The translations under genes were made by a program, and so were the position numbers. 64,000 nt of DNA from Asticcacaulis sp. YBE204 (GTDB taxonomy: Bacteria > Pseudomonadota > Alphaproteobacteria > Caulobacterales > Caulobacteraceae): positions 310,001 to 374,000 of the forward strand of contig NZ_AWGF01000002.1 of NCBI RefSeq assembly GCF_000495855.1, written 5' to 3'. Positions within the stretch are counted from its first letter, which is position 1; every line of letters starts with the position of its first letter. Below the pieces are notes generated by a model. The model was not told the origin of the DNA and searched no databases. It saw only the letters and a program-made list of their open reading frames with translations. Below, in pieces: positions 6,640-14,854 of the stretch.

Positions 6640-9522
6640 ATGCGGTTCAAGGCATGGGTGTTGGGAATGGCGGTCGCTCTGGCGGTGCCGGGGGTCTGGG
6701 TCGGTGCCGACGTGACCGCCTATGCCGAACCCTTGAAAGCCGGCAAGTCCGGGGCGCAGTTCGCCCATATCCATTCCGACCTGCCGGTCGATCCGACGGC
6801 CCGCTTCGGGCGACTGGCCAACGGCATGACCTACGTCATCTACCCCAACGGGACTCAGCCCGGCAAGGTTGTCATGCGTCTGCGTGTCGGTGCGGGCGTG
6901 CTGGACGAGGCCGACGAAGAGAGCGGCATTGCCAACCTGATCACCTATATGGCCTTTTCCGGCTCGGCTCACTACCCGCAGGGCGACCTGTTCCGTCAGC
7001 TTGAACGTCAGGGCATCCAGATGGGGGCCGGTCAGCAGGCCCGCGTTTCCGAAGGCGAGACCAATTATCAGATTACCCTGCCACGCAACGACGAAGCCAC
7101 GCTGGAGACCGGCTTCACCGTCATGCAGGACATGGCCTTCGGTCTGACCTTCCCGGAGGCCGCTTTGCAACGCGACCGCGATCTGGTGGTGACCCAGATG
7201 GTCAATCAGGCCCGGCCGCTGGAGCGCCACTACGAGAACTGGCTGCGCACGGCCTTTGCCGGTCAGTTGCTGGCCGAGCGCCCGCAAAAGGGTCAGCGCG
7301 ACATCGTGCTCTATACGCCGCGCGAGTCGATCATCAATTTCTACAACAGCTTCTACCGTCCCGATCTGACGACTCTGGTCATCGTCGGCGACGTCGATGT
7401 CGATCAAATCGAAAAGCGTCTGCAAAAGACCTTCGGCGGCTGGAAAGCGAAAACGCCCGACTATCCGAAGCGCGATCCGGGGGCGTTCACCGCGAAAGGG
7501 CCGCGCGCCTATACCTATTTCGAGCCAGGTCTACCCGAAATCATCGACATTACGTGGCTTAAGCCTGTCGAAATGCGCTTTCAGAACCGCGACCTCGTTC
7601 GCGACATGATGCTGGAAAATCTGGTTCTGGCGGCGCTTAACGCGCGTCTTGAGCGCGCCGCGGCGAAGGCCGATTCCCCCATCACCCGCGCCAGTATCAA
7701 TACCGGTCACTTTCAGCGCACCGGCGACAGCGCCGGTTTCTTTGTTATGCCGAAGCCCGGCCAGACGCAGGAGGCCATGTCGTTGGCCGTCGAACTGATT
7801 CGTCAGGCGGGCGAATTCGGCTTTACCGAGGCCGAGTATCAGCGCGCTGCCGCCGACTACGAGGCCAGTTTGCAACAACGCAAGGCCGGGGAAGCGACGC
7901 GGTCGAACGAATGGCTGGCCGACATGGTCGCCGGTTCGATCGACGGGCGTTACGTCATCAACACGCCGTCGCAGGATGTGGCGTTTTACGAAAGCCTCAA
8001 GCCGCAGCTGACGCGTGAGGCGATGAACGCCTATCTCAAAGACCTGCTCAGGCGCGATGGGCCGCTGATCTCGCTGATCGGCCCCGCGCCGGTCGCCGGA
8101 CTGGATGCCAAGGCTATCGAGACGCACTATGCCGAACTGTCGAAAGCCAAGCTCTCGCCGCCCGAAGATACCGCCGCCAAGGCTTGGGCCTATGACGATT
8201 TCGGCGCTGCGCAGGGCCCGGTCAAAACCGTCCGCGACGAGGCGCTCGACTATACGCGCCTGACCTATGCCAATGGCGTCACGGTCAATATCAAGACGAC
8301 AAAGCTCAAGGCTAACGAAGTCGTGGTCACGGTACGCTCGGCGGGCGGATTGAAACGTCTGTCGCCGAAAGCCCCGACGCCGGTTTTTGCGCTGAACTTC
8401 TACGACCTGTTTGAAGGCGGTCTGGTCAAGATGAGCGCCGCCGAGATCAACGAATCGATGGCCGGGGTCAATTTCAACCTCAGCTACCACATGACCGATG
8501 ACGCCGCCGTCCTGTTCGGCCAGAGCGGCACGAAGGATTTCACACTGCAAATGCAGGTGCTGCGCGCCTTCTACAGCGACGCGGCCTTCGACCCCGGTTA
8601 TCTGGAGCGCGTCCGACACACCGTGCCGTCGTTCTACACCTACACCAATACCAGCCCGTCAGGTGTGCTGGGCCTGCACCTGGCGCGGATTCTGTACAAT
8701 AACGACAGCCGGGTGACGCCCCTGTCGCAGGCCGACTTCACCACCCTCAGCAACGAGACGCTGGCCGGGATCGTGAGGGCGTCCTTGCGCGATGCACCGG
8801 TGGAGATCACCATCGTCGGCGATATCACCGTCGATCAGGCGCGCCCGGCGCTCGACGCCACCTTCGGGACACTGGCCAAGCTGCCCGCGACCTATGCCAC
8901 GGTCGACGGTGGCAGCGAGGTGCATTTCCCGACATCGGGCCTGTTCAAGACTCTCTACCATCAGGGCGGTGCCGAACAGGCGCTGGTTCTGATCGCCTTT
9001 CCCACCACCGACCGTTACACAAGCCCGGAAACCGCCGTCGGGCTCGATCTTCTGGCCGAGGTGATCAGCCTGCGCCACTACGAGGCCGGACGCGCCGAGA
9101 CGGGTTCGACCTATGTACCATTGGCGCGCAACGTGACCTCGACGACGTTCAAGGGATTCGGCTATCTGTCCGCCACGGTGCAGATCTATCCCGGCGCCGA
9201 AACCGGCTTTTACGACAGCTTTCTGGCTCTGGTCGACGGCGTGAAGACGCAGCCGCCATCCGCCGATGAACTTCTCAGGGCGCGGCAGTTGCTGCTGACG
9301 CGCCTGAATGAGGAAACGCGCACCAATGGCTACTGGCTGGGGTTGCTGCCGGGTGCGGCCGACAATCCGGGTCAGCGCGACTATGCGCTGAAGCGCAAGG
9401 CCCTGATCGAGGCCGTTACCCCGGCGCAGGTACAGGACCTGGCCAAGCAGTATCTCAACCCCGACAAGGCGATGAAGGTGCTGGTCCTGCCGGTGCCCAA
9501 GGGCGAGTCGCGGGCGTCCTGA
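6640..9522 (+). CDS. M16-family protein with degenerate zinc sites (pseudo-peptidase)
   Basis: A 960-residue exported protein (signal peptide about residues 1-28) built like PqqL/pitrilysin: two tandem M16 halves, each with peptidase and middle domains. The first half begins 'FGRLANGMTYVIYPN'. The position of the catalytic HxxEH reads N99-L-I-T-Y103 within 'ESGIANLITYMAFSGS', so both His and the Glu are replaced. The third ligand region ('RDRDLVVTQM', T185) also lacks the expected Glu. The second half ('FEGGLVKMSAAEINESM') is inactive, as is usual in the family. The fold is conserved but zinc hydrolysis seems impossible. It may bind peptides or partner an active M16 subunit encoded elsewhere. 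A terminator follows. Confidence 0.85.
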   Translation: MRFKAWVLGMAVALAVPGVWVGADVTAYAEPLKAGKSGAQFAHIHSDLPVDPTARFGRLANGMTYVIYPNGTQPGKVVMRLRVGAGVLDEADEESGIANLITYMAFSGSAHYPQGDLFRQLERQGIQMGAGQQARVSEGETNYQITLPRNDEATLETGFTVMQDMAFGLTFPEAALQRDRDLVVTQMVNQARPLERHYENWLRTAFAGQLLAERPQKGQRDIVLYTPRESIINFYNSFYRPDLTTLVIVGDVDVDQIEKRLQKTFGGWKAKTPDYPKRDPGAFTAKGPRAYTYFEPGLPEIIDITWLKPVEMRFQNRDLVRDMMLENLVLAALNARLERAAAKADSPITRASINTGHFQRTGDSAGFFVMPKPGQTQEAMSLAVELIRQAGEFGFTEAEYQRAAADYEASLQQRKAGEATRSNEWLADMVAGSIDGRYVINTPSQDVAFYESLKPQLTREAMNAYLKDLLRRDGPLISLIGPAPVAGLDAKAIETHYAELSKAKLSPPEDTAAKAWAYDDFGAAQGPVKTVRDEALDYTRLTYANGVTVNIKTTKLKANEVVVTVRSAGGLKRLSPKAPTPVFALNFYDLFEGGLVKMSAAEINESMAGVNFNLSYHMTDDAAVLFGQSGTKDFTLQMQVLRAFYSDAAFDPGYLERVRHTVPSFYTYTNTSPSGVLGLHLARILYNNDSRVTPLSQADFTTLSNETLAGIVRASLRDAPVEITIVGDITVDQARPALDATFGTLAKLPATYATVDGGSEVHFPTSGLFKTLYHQGGAEQALVLIAFPTTDRYTSPETAVGLDLLAEVISLRHYEAGRAETGSTYVPLARNVTSTTFKGFGYLSATVQIYPGAETGFYDSFLALVDGVKTQPPSADELLRARQLLLTRLNEETRTNGYWLGLLPGAADNPGQRDYALKRKALIEAVTPAQVQDLAKQYLNPDKAMKVLVLPVPKGESRAS

Positions 9523-9562
9523 TGAAGCTCACATAACGCTGGCACGGAGTTTGAACCCAGAT

Positions 9563-9593
9563 AAGCGAACCGTCCCGAAACGGTACGCTTTTT
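9563..9593 (+). terminator. intrinsic terminator after the M16 gene
   Basis: Stem AAGCGAACCGT (9563-9573) pairs with ACGGTACGCTT (9580-9590) with one mismatch around a 6-nt loop. The stem runs into a TTTTT tract. Confidence 0.7.
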
Positions 9594-9615
9594 CAACGAA
9601 CGAGGGATCAAACCT

Positions 9616-9999
9616 ATGGCTACCGATATCGATCTGCACCTAGGCAAACGCCTGCGCCGCCGCCGCCGCCTTCTGGGCCTGACCCAGCAGCAACTGGCGC
9701 TGGCCGTCGGCATCCGCTTCCAGCAGATCCAGAAGTATGAATGCGGCGCCAACCGCATCTCCGCCGCCCGCCTGTTCCAGCTGGCTAAAGCGCTGGAAAC
9801 CCCGATCAACTACTTCTACGACGGCCTGACCGACGAAAAGACCGAAGTTGCCGCCGTCCAGAACGAAGGCATCGAAGTCTTTTCGCGCAAGGAAACCCTC
9901 GACCTCATTCAGGCCTATTACCGCCTGTCGGAGCGTCCGCGCCGCCGCCTGCTCGACCTCGCCAAGTCGCTCAATGGCGAAAGCGAACAGGCCGCCTAA
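9616..9999 (+). CDS. XRE-family regulator, PraR-like
   Basis: A 127-residue DNA-binding protein. Residues about 8-65 form a Cro/CI helix-turn-helix with 'LGLTQQQLALAVGIRFQQIQKYE' as the recognition part and 'ISAARLFQLAKAL' as the following helix. A short C-terminal region ends in a helical 'LDLIQAYYRLSERPRRRLLDLAKSL' that is shared by a group of alphaproteobacterial regulators including rhizobial PraR. Those proteins control surface attachment and quorum-sensing genes. The target here is unknown. It stands alone, with its own terminator and a GAGGGA ribosome site. The very basic start (RRRRRR) is typical. Confidence 0.85.
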   Translation: MATDIDLHLGKRLRRRRRLLGLTQQQLALAVGIRFQQIQKYECGANRISAARLFQLAKALETPINYFYDGLTDEKTEVAAVQNEGIEVFSRKETLDLIQAYYRLSERPRRRLLDLAKSLNGESEQAA

Positions 10000-10056
10000 G
10001 CGTCTGTTTGGTCTCTTCGTTCCTCGTTTTGTAAGCGTTGCGTACAGTAGGCGTAA

Positions 10057-10091
10057 CCGGGTCGTCGCGTAAAAGACGGCCCGGACCTTTT
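10057..10091 (+). terminator. intrinsic terminator after the XRE gene
   Basis: CCGGGTCGTC (10057-10066) pairs with GACGGCCCGG (10075-10084), with one wobble pair, followed by ACCTTTT. Confidence 0.6.
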
Positions 10092-10154
10092 ACAATTGAA
10101 CTTTGACGGCTCTGTCTCTACACCTGCGCACACATATACAGCGCAAGGTGACTC

Positions 10155-10994
10155 ATGGCCCCCTCCCCGGCGGAACTCGCGACCCTCGAAGCCTTCGCGT
10201 TGACTCTGGCGCAAGCCGCCGCCGACGTCGCCCTGCCTTTGTTCCGCGCCCGCGATCTGGCCGAGATCAACAAGGGTAATGCCAGCCGCGCCGACGTCTT
10301 TTTCGATCCTGTGACAGAAGCCGACAAGGGCGCCGAGCGCGCCATTCGCGCCCTGATCGAGGCACACTATCCCGACCACGGCATCATCGGCGAAGAATAC
10401 GGCACGATCCGTCCGGACGCCGATTTCGTCTGGGTGCTCGACCCCGTCGATGGCACGCGCGCCTTTATTTCGGGTCTGCCGTTATGGACGACCCTGATTG
10501 GTCTGCGCTTTCAAGGGCGTCCCATTCTGGGTCTTATTTCGCAACCCTATCTGAAAGAAGTCTTCCTCGGCTCGCCGCTGGGGTCGCGTCTGGTCACGCC
10601 CGAAGGCTCGACGCCGTTGAAGGTCCGCGATTGCACCGGGTTATCCGCCGCCGTCATCGCCACCACCGACCCGCATCTGTACAGCGGCGACGAAGTGGCC
10701 GCGTTCAACCACACGCGGCTGGCGGCCAAGCTGATCCGTTACGGCTGCGACGCCTATGCCTTTGCGATGGTCGCACAAGGCACGATGGACGCCGCGCTCG
10801 AAACCGGGCTCAAGGCGTGGGATATCGACGCCATCATCCCGGTCATCGAAAACGCAGGCGGCATCGTCACCGACTGGGTGGGCGAACCGGTCGGCTCTTA
10901 CGGCGGTCAGGTCATCGCCGCCGGATCGCGCGCTGTCCTGACCGAGGCACTGGCGCACCTGTCACTGTCGTCCCGCCCCGCTGATCCTCATTAG
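10155..10994 (+). CDS. hisN: histidinol-phosphatase, inositol-monophosphatase type
   Basis: A 279-residue enzyme of the inositol monophosphatase superfamily. The metal-binding motifs are IIGEEYG (E80/E81), LDPVDGTRAFISG (D96, D99, G100, T101) and AWDIDAIIPVIENAGG (W222, D223). The RAFISGLPLWTTLIG sequence is characteristic of HisN-type phosphatases, which complete the penultimate step of histidine synthesis (histidinol-phosphate to histidinol) in organisms that lack the HisB phosphatase. The protein is soluble and cytoplasmic. The gene has no histidine-pathway neighbours, as is common for hisN. General inositol-phosphatase activity cannot be excluded from sequence alone. Confidence 0.88.
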   Translation: MAPSPAELATLEAFALTLAQAAADVALPLFRARDLAEINKGNASRADVFFDPVTEADKGAERAIRALIEAHYPDHGIIGEEYGTIRPDADFVWVLDPVDGTRAFISGLPLWTTLIGLRFQGRPILGLISQPYLKEVFLGSPLGSRLVTPEGSTPLKVRDCTGLSAAVIATTDPHLYSGDEVAAFNHTRLAAKLIRYGCDAYAFAMVAQGTMDAALETGLKAWDIDAIIPVIENAGGIVTDWVGEPVGSYGGQVIAAGSRAVLTEALAHLSLSSRPADPH

Positions 10995-11030
10995 GGTTTT
11001 AGTCTGGAGCGATGTTCTAAAAAATGGATT

Positions 11031-11182
11031 TACTCCCACCTCCCTGCTTTGCGGGGAGGTGGCAGCCCGCAGGGCTGACGGAGGGTTACGACTCCAAACG
11101 CCGAAGCATGGTGAAATGCTTGGCGTTATACCCCTCCGGCGCTTCGCGCCACCTCCCCACTGCGTAGGGAGGTGGGGAATCA
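11031..11182. repeat. palindromic repeat element, about 150 bp
   Basis: Each end is a short hairpin: CCTCCC...GGGGAGG near 11037-11060 and CCTCCCC...GGGAGG near 11151-11174. The two ends are inverse to one another, as are GGAGGG (11080-11085) and CCCTCC (11131-11137). A small inner hairpin (AAGCAT/ATGCTT) sits near 11104-11120. The element fills the space between the convergent hisN and hydrolase genes and may also terminate transcription. Similar elements lie at 13529-13655 and 52071-52202. Confidence 0.8.
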
Positions 11183-12532
11183 AGCGCTCTGCTGGCCGTC
11201 CGGTTTGGCCGGTGCTTCAGGCTCGACCTTTTCGCCGCTGACCGCCTCTTCCCAGTCGACGATCTCAATCTCCTCAGCCGGTTCCAGCGGCGGCGCATAA
11301 GCCGGGACGTCGCTCAATTCATAGGCCACGAACAAGGCCGGTTTCGGCGCATCAGGCGCGGGTTCAGCCGACTCGTCTTCCACCTCAACCGGCGGCGCGA
11401 CGCTCAGATTGTCTTCCGGCCCTTCGACCGCCGGATCAGGTAGGGGCACGTCTTCCGGCACGAGCGAATCAAAGACCTCGGCGCTCACCGGCACGGGCGC
11501 GGCCTCGACCACGCTGGTCGGCGCATCGCTGACCGGCGGCGGCGCAAAGGTCACCGGCGCGGGCAGGGTCGCCTCGGCCATCTCGTCGAACTCGGCCCAG
11601 AACGGACGGCGATATTCGTCCAGCTCCATCAGGATTTCATGATCCGCTCCGGCGATTTCCACATAGCGGCCCTTGGGCAGCTTCTTGGCGAACATTTTCG
11701 ACGGCTGTTTCATCATCAGGGTGTCGTCGCCGGAACAGATGATCGACACCGGCGTGCGGACCTTCTTGATCAGCTTGCCCTTGTCCTTGAGCAGGGTCTC
11801 GCCGATCTTCAGCGCGAAGTTCAGCCAGCCCCAGGTCGGCGTACCGATGGCCAGATGCGGGCAGGCGAACAGCTGCTCGCGCCAGATATTGTAGCGGTGC
11901 TCGTCGTGGCACAGGGCGTCATCCTCAAAGGTGTGCTCGAACGGATCGTCGAACAGCTCCGGCACGTAGTCGGTGCCCTGACCGTGGCGCACCTTCCAGT
12001 CGGTCTGGAACGAGACCGACCACAGGGAATGCTTGCCGGTCTTGATGCGCAGCATGGGGTTGATGAAGATCGCCGCGCCGAAACGCTCCTCGCCCTTGAT
12101 CAAAGTCGACAGATTGAGCGCCGCGCCCATCGAATGGCCCATCATGATCCACGGCTTGGGCGCGCGGTCCTCAAACCCGTCGAGAAGCCGCTGATAATCG
12201 TCGAGAAATTCCTCGGTCGAGCGCGCGTGGCCTTTCAGACGATCGGGCAGCAACCGCGCCGACAACCCCTGCCCGCGCCAGTCGTGGACCACAACGCAGA
12301 ACCGGCGGCTCAGCAAATCGGCGACGACCTCGTAATATTTCTCGATCGGTTCCGAACGTCCGGGGCTGACGAAGACCGTGCCGCGCGCAGGCCCCTTGGG
12401 CTGCCAGAAGCCCAGTCGCAGACGCAAGCCACCGGCGCCACGGAACCATTCGCCGACGCCGCCTTCAGGCGGACGGGATTCGGGAATGGCCATCAGGGGG
12501 GCTGTGGACGACAGGGCGGCGATGCGACTCAT
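11180..12532 (-). CDS. alpha/beta hydrolase (lysophospholipase/monoglyceride lipase type) with acidic tail
   Basis: A 450-residue protein. Residues about 30-325 are an alpha/beta hydrolase with an oxyanion segment 'GTVFVSPGRSEPIEKY', a nucleophile elbow GHSMG (Ser near 132), an acid region 'SIICSGDDTLMMKQ' and a His in 'IAGADHEILMELDE'. This matches PldB-type serine hydrolases acting on lysophospholipids or monoacylglycerols. Residues about 335-450 form a Pro/Glu/Val-rich tail of low complexity without a known domain. No signal peptide is evident. The start shares one base with the stop of the upstream methyltransferase-like gene (TAATG), so the pair is coupled. Confidence 0.85.
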   Translation of the reverse strand: MSRIAALSSTAPLMAIPESRPPEGGVGEWFRGAGGLRLRLGFWQPKGPARGTVFVSPGRSEPIEKYYEVVADLLSRRFCVVVHDWRGQGLSARLLPDRLKGHARSTEEFLDDYQRLLDGFEDRAPKPWIMMGHSMGAALNLSTLIKGEERFGAAIFINPMLRIKTGKHSLWSVSFQTDWKVRHGQGTDYVPELFDDPFEHTFEDDALCHDEHRYNIWREQLFACPHLAIGTPTWGWLNFALKIGETLLKDKGKLIKKVRTPVSIICSGDDTLMMKQPSKMFAKKLPKGRYVEIAGADHEILMELDEYRRPFWAEFDEMAEATLPAPVTFAPPPVSDAPTSVVEAAPVPVSAEVFDSLVPEDVPLPDPAVEGPEDNLSVAPPVEVEDESAEPAPDAPKPALFVAYELSDVPAYAPPLEPAEEIEIVDWEEAVSGEKVEPEAPAKPDGQQSA

Positions 12533-13443
12533 TATCCGGGCTTCTTAAATTTCAGGGTCATTCGGTCACTCTCACCGATGGATTCGTAGAGTGTACCATC
12601 AAATTCAGGATTTGCAGGCTCACCGCGCGGCGCGGTCAGGCGTTGCGGCGGCAGGGTCCATACGCCGAACGGATGCGACTTGTTATCCTTGGGGTTGGCA
12701 TTGATTTCGCTGGCTTCGACGAACTCGAAACCCGCTTCCGACGCCAGTTGCTTGACGAAGGGCTCCTGCACATAGCCGTTGGTTGCCGCCGGGTCCTGCG
12801 CATTGCCGATGTCGGAGCGGTGCTGCTCGATACCGAGGATGCCGCCGGGTTTGAGGACGGCCATCGCGTCCATGAAGGCCTTTTCGGCGATGCCCGCCGC
12901 CATCCAGTCGTGCAGCACCAGCAGGAACAGGACCGCATCGACGCTTTCGGTATCGGCCAACGGGCCGGAATTGGGGCCGAACGCCGTATAGGCCATCTCG
13001 CCATAGAGTTTCTTGTCGGCGGAAAAACGCGCCTTGTACTGTTCGGTGAGGGTGGCCGCTTCGGGGGCCGCAGCGTCGGTCTCGATCAGGCCCGCGACGT
13101 AATGGCCCTTGCCGCTGGCCAGCCACGGCGCGAGAATATCGGTCATATAACCGGCACCCGGCCACATATCGAGGACGGTATCCTTCGGCTTGATCTCAAA
13201 GAAATCGAGGGTTTCGATGGGGTGACGGAACCTGTCGCGCTCGCGGTCGAGCTGGCTGCGCCACGGTCCCGATACGGCCCAGGCCAGCGACCCCTCTTCG
13301 GATTTCAGGCCGCCGGGTGCCTTGTCCTTCTTGCCGCAGGCCGCCAGTAGCGCTGCCGCACTGCCGGCCGCGCCCAGTCTGAGGACGCGGCGACGATCGA
13401 GCCTTAACCTGTCTAGCCTATGCGCCAATACGCCACCTTGCAC
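12532..13443 (-). CDS. exported methyltransferase-like lipoprotein (COG4798 type)
   Basis: A 303-residue protein. The N-terminus combines twin arginines (LDRRRVLRLGAAG) with a lipobox (LLAAC, Cys near 36), suggesting Tat export and lipidation. The mature part is a Rossmann-type methyltransferase fold. A modified motif I, VLDMWPGAGYMTDIL, is followed by a predicted 'AVLFLLVLHDW' strand and 'VLKPGGILGIEQHRSD'. It corresponds to a family of predicted exported methyltransferases of unknown substrate. How SAM would be supplied outside the cytoplasm is unclear, so it may bind another ligand. It is upstream of and overlaps the hydrolase gene. Confidence 0.82.
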   Translation of the reverse strand: MQGGVLAHRLDRLRLDRRRVLRLGAAGSAAALLAACGKKDKAPGGLKSEEGSLAWAVSGPWRSQLDRERDRFRHPIETLDFFEIKPKDTVLDMWPGAGYMTDILAPWLASGKGHYVAGLIETDAAAPEAATLTEQYKARFSADKKLYGEMAYTAFGPNSGPLADTESVDAVLFLLVLHDWMAAGIAEKAFMDAMAVLKPGGILGIEQHRSDIGNAQDPAATNGYVQEPFVKQLASEAGFEFVEASEINANPKDNKSHPFGVWTLPPQRLTAPRGEPANPEFDGTLYESIGESDRMTLKFKKPG

Positions 13444-13528
13444 CTTGTTCCTGTGCGGGAAAGTTAGGGGCTATATGACGAAAGGTCAAAGGGCAAATTA
13501 TTATAGTTCCTGTTGAAAACCCGGCTTT

Positions 13529-13655
13529 CATACTCCCCCACTTGTGGGGGAGATGTCACGAAGTGACAGAGGGGGGCCTTGCGGTTTCTACAAAGGCCCC
13601 CCCCCGTCGTTTCACTTCGTTCAACGCCACCTCCCCCGTGTGACGGGGGAGTATG
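13529..13655. repeat. palindromic repeat element with 11-bp terminal inverted repeats
   Basis: CATACTCCCCC (13529-13539) and GGGGGAGTATG (13645-13655) are perfect inverse ends of a 127-bp unit. Each end folds on its own: ACTCCCCCACTTGTGGGGGAG on the left and CTCCCCC...GGGGGAG on the right. An internal inverse pair GGGGGGCC/GGCCCCCC lies near 13572 and 13595. It lies between the divergent-facing ends of the methyltransferase-like gene and bfr. Confidence 0.85.
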
Positions 13656-13665
13656 AGTAAGGAAT

Positions 13666-14151
13666 CTACCCCTCGCCTTCGATTTCCTTCATCGCGCTTT
13701 GCAGGTAGTTCGGCTCGCCCATCATCTTGATCAGGTTGAGCTGGGTCTCCAGCCAGTCGATATGGTGCTCGGTGTCCGACAGGATCTTCTTGAACAGCTC
13801 ACGGCTGACGTAGTCGGCGTGCTCTTCACAGTACTTCACCGCCTCGACCAGAGTCTTGTGGCCGCGTACCTCGACCGACAGATCGGCGGTCAGGCATTCG
13901 GTGATCGTCTCGCCGATCTTCAGCTTGTGCAGGTCCTGCAAATTCGGCAGACCGTCGAGGAAGAAGATGCGCTTGATGAGCAGGTCGGCGTGCTTCATCT
14001 CCTCGATCGATTCCTGATAGACGATGCGGCCCAGATGCGTCAGGCCCCAGTTTTCCAGCATACGCGCGTGCAGGAAATACTGATTGATCGCCGTCAGCTC
14101 GTTGGTGAGGACGGTGTTGAGTAGTTTGATAACCTGAGGATTGCCCTTCAT
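13666..14151 (-). CDS. bfr: bacterioferritin
   Basis: A 161-residue iron-storage subunit, expected to form a 24-mer with heme at twofold interfaces. The sequence aligns without gaps to E. coli Bfr over its first 130 residues. The heme ligand Met52 is present (EEMKHAD), as are ferroxidase residues Glu18, Glu51, His54, Glu94 and His130. Position 127, a bridging Glu in E. coli, is Thr here within SDTEHHIDW, with Glu at 128. The bacterioferritin-associated ferredoxin gene lies just upstream on the same strand, so storage and release are probably co-regulated by iron. Confidence 0.95.
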   Translation of the reverse strand: MKGNPQVIKLLNTVLTNELTAINQYFLHARMLENWGLTHLGRIVYQESIEEMKHADLLIKRIFFLDGLPNLQDLHKLKIGETITECLTADLSVEVRGHKTLVEAVKYCEEHADYVSRELFKKILSDTEHHIDWLETQLNLIKMMGEPNYLQSAMKEIEGEG

Positions 14152-14196
14152 GGTGCCGCTCCGTTTCGTGTTGGCGGCAGTATGGAGACAGACGAC

Positions 14197-14382
14197 CTAT
14201 TCGGCGGCCAGTCGTACTGTGGCGCTCACGTCGTCGATCATCTGCCGGATGTCGCAAACGCATTTGGCGCACTGGGCGCGGGTCTGGCAATGGTCGAAAA
14301 CGGCTTTTACGGTCGCGGCGCCGCACATAATGGCCTTTTGCGCATCTCTTTCGCGAATTGCGTTACAATTACAAACGTACAC
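14197..14382 (-). CDS. bfd: bacterioferritin-associated ferredoxin
   Basis: A 61-residue [2Fe-2S] protein that reduces the ferric core of Bfr to release iron. Ligand cysteines are Cys4, Cys6, Cys38 and Cys41 (VYVCNCN... and AQCAKC), the normal Bfd spacing, with extra Cys at 20, 32 and 43. I chose the GTG at 14380-14382, preceded by AGGG, because family members begin directly at this point. An ATG at 14433 would add 17 unrelated residues. The gene precedes bfr by 45 bp. A perfect 17-bp palindrome lies about 75 bp upstream. Confidence 0.87.
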   Translation of the reverse strand: MYVCNCNAIRERDAQKAIMCGAATVKAVFDHCQTRAQCAKCVCDIRQMIDDVSATVRLAAE

Positions 14383-14430
14383 AGCCGAACCCTGGGTGAA
14401 ACCCGTGTGAATGCCTCTGAGAATGTGTCT

Positions 14431-14470
14431 CAATTATCAGATTGCGAATTCAATTGCAAGTCACTTGCAA
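14431..14470 (-). promoter_or_regulatory. bfd-bfr promoter with 17-bp perfect palindrome (candidate Fur-family site)
   Basis: TTGCAAGTCACTTGCAA at 14454-14470 is a perfect 8-1-8 palindrome. Read on the reverse strand, its inner TTGCAA can serve as a -35 box, with GATAAT/TAATTG about 15-17 bp further as a -10. A repressor bound here would block the promoter. The site resembles TTGCAA-type inverted repeats described for alphaproteobacterial Fur/Mur proteins. Identity of the regulator is an inference. Confidence 0.5.
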
Positions 14471-14510
14471 AGAGCGCGGGCGATTCTTCGATTGCGGTAC
14501 GTGGCGACCG

Positions 14511-14744
14511 TCAGGCTTCCTTGAAACTGACCGTCACGCCGCGCTTCTTGAAGTAGGACTGCATCAGCTTGCGGCCCTGACGGTTGTTCTGCGCCAAACG
14601 CGACGGCTCGAATACCGCTTCCTTGAGACCTTCGGCCGCCAGCGTCTTTTTCAGCGCCGCGATGTGCGAATCGAGATCGGCATTGTCCGCGATCATCGAG
14701 GCATAGACGTTTTCAAGGGCTTCGGTGACGGTGAGAGTGGTCAA
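14511..14744 (-). CDS. small conserved-looking hypothetical protein
   Basis: A 77-residue soluble, mostly helical protein starting MTTLTVTEALENVYASM and ending with a basic 'GRKLMQSYFKKRGVTVSFKEA'. No signal peptide, membrane segment or cysteine is present. Its codon usage matches its neighbours and a plausible start exists, so it looks real. I do not recognise the family. It is upstream of the bfd promoter and oriented toward it, 40 bp from the palindrome. Confidence 0.65.
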   Translation of the reverse strand: MTTLTVTEALENVYASMIADNADLDSHIAALKKTLAAEGLKEAVFEPSRLAQNNRQGRKLMQSYFKKRGVTVSFKEA

Positions 14745-14854
14745 GGGGCTAACTCCGGTGATTTTGCGTCCTGTTAGCAGAAGCGCCCGCCCCTATCAAT
14801 CCGCATCGCCTTCTGATTCGCGCTTCGGCACATTGAGTGCGCAGGAGATCGAGC

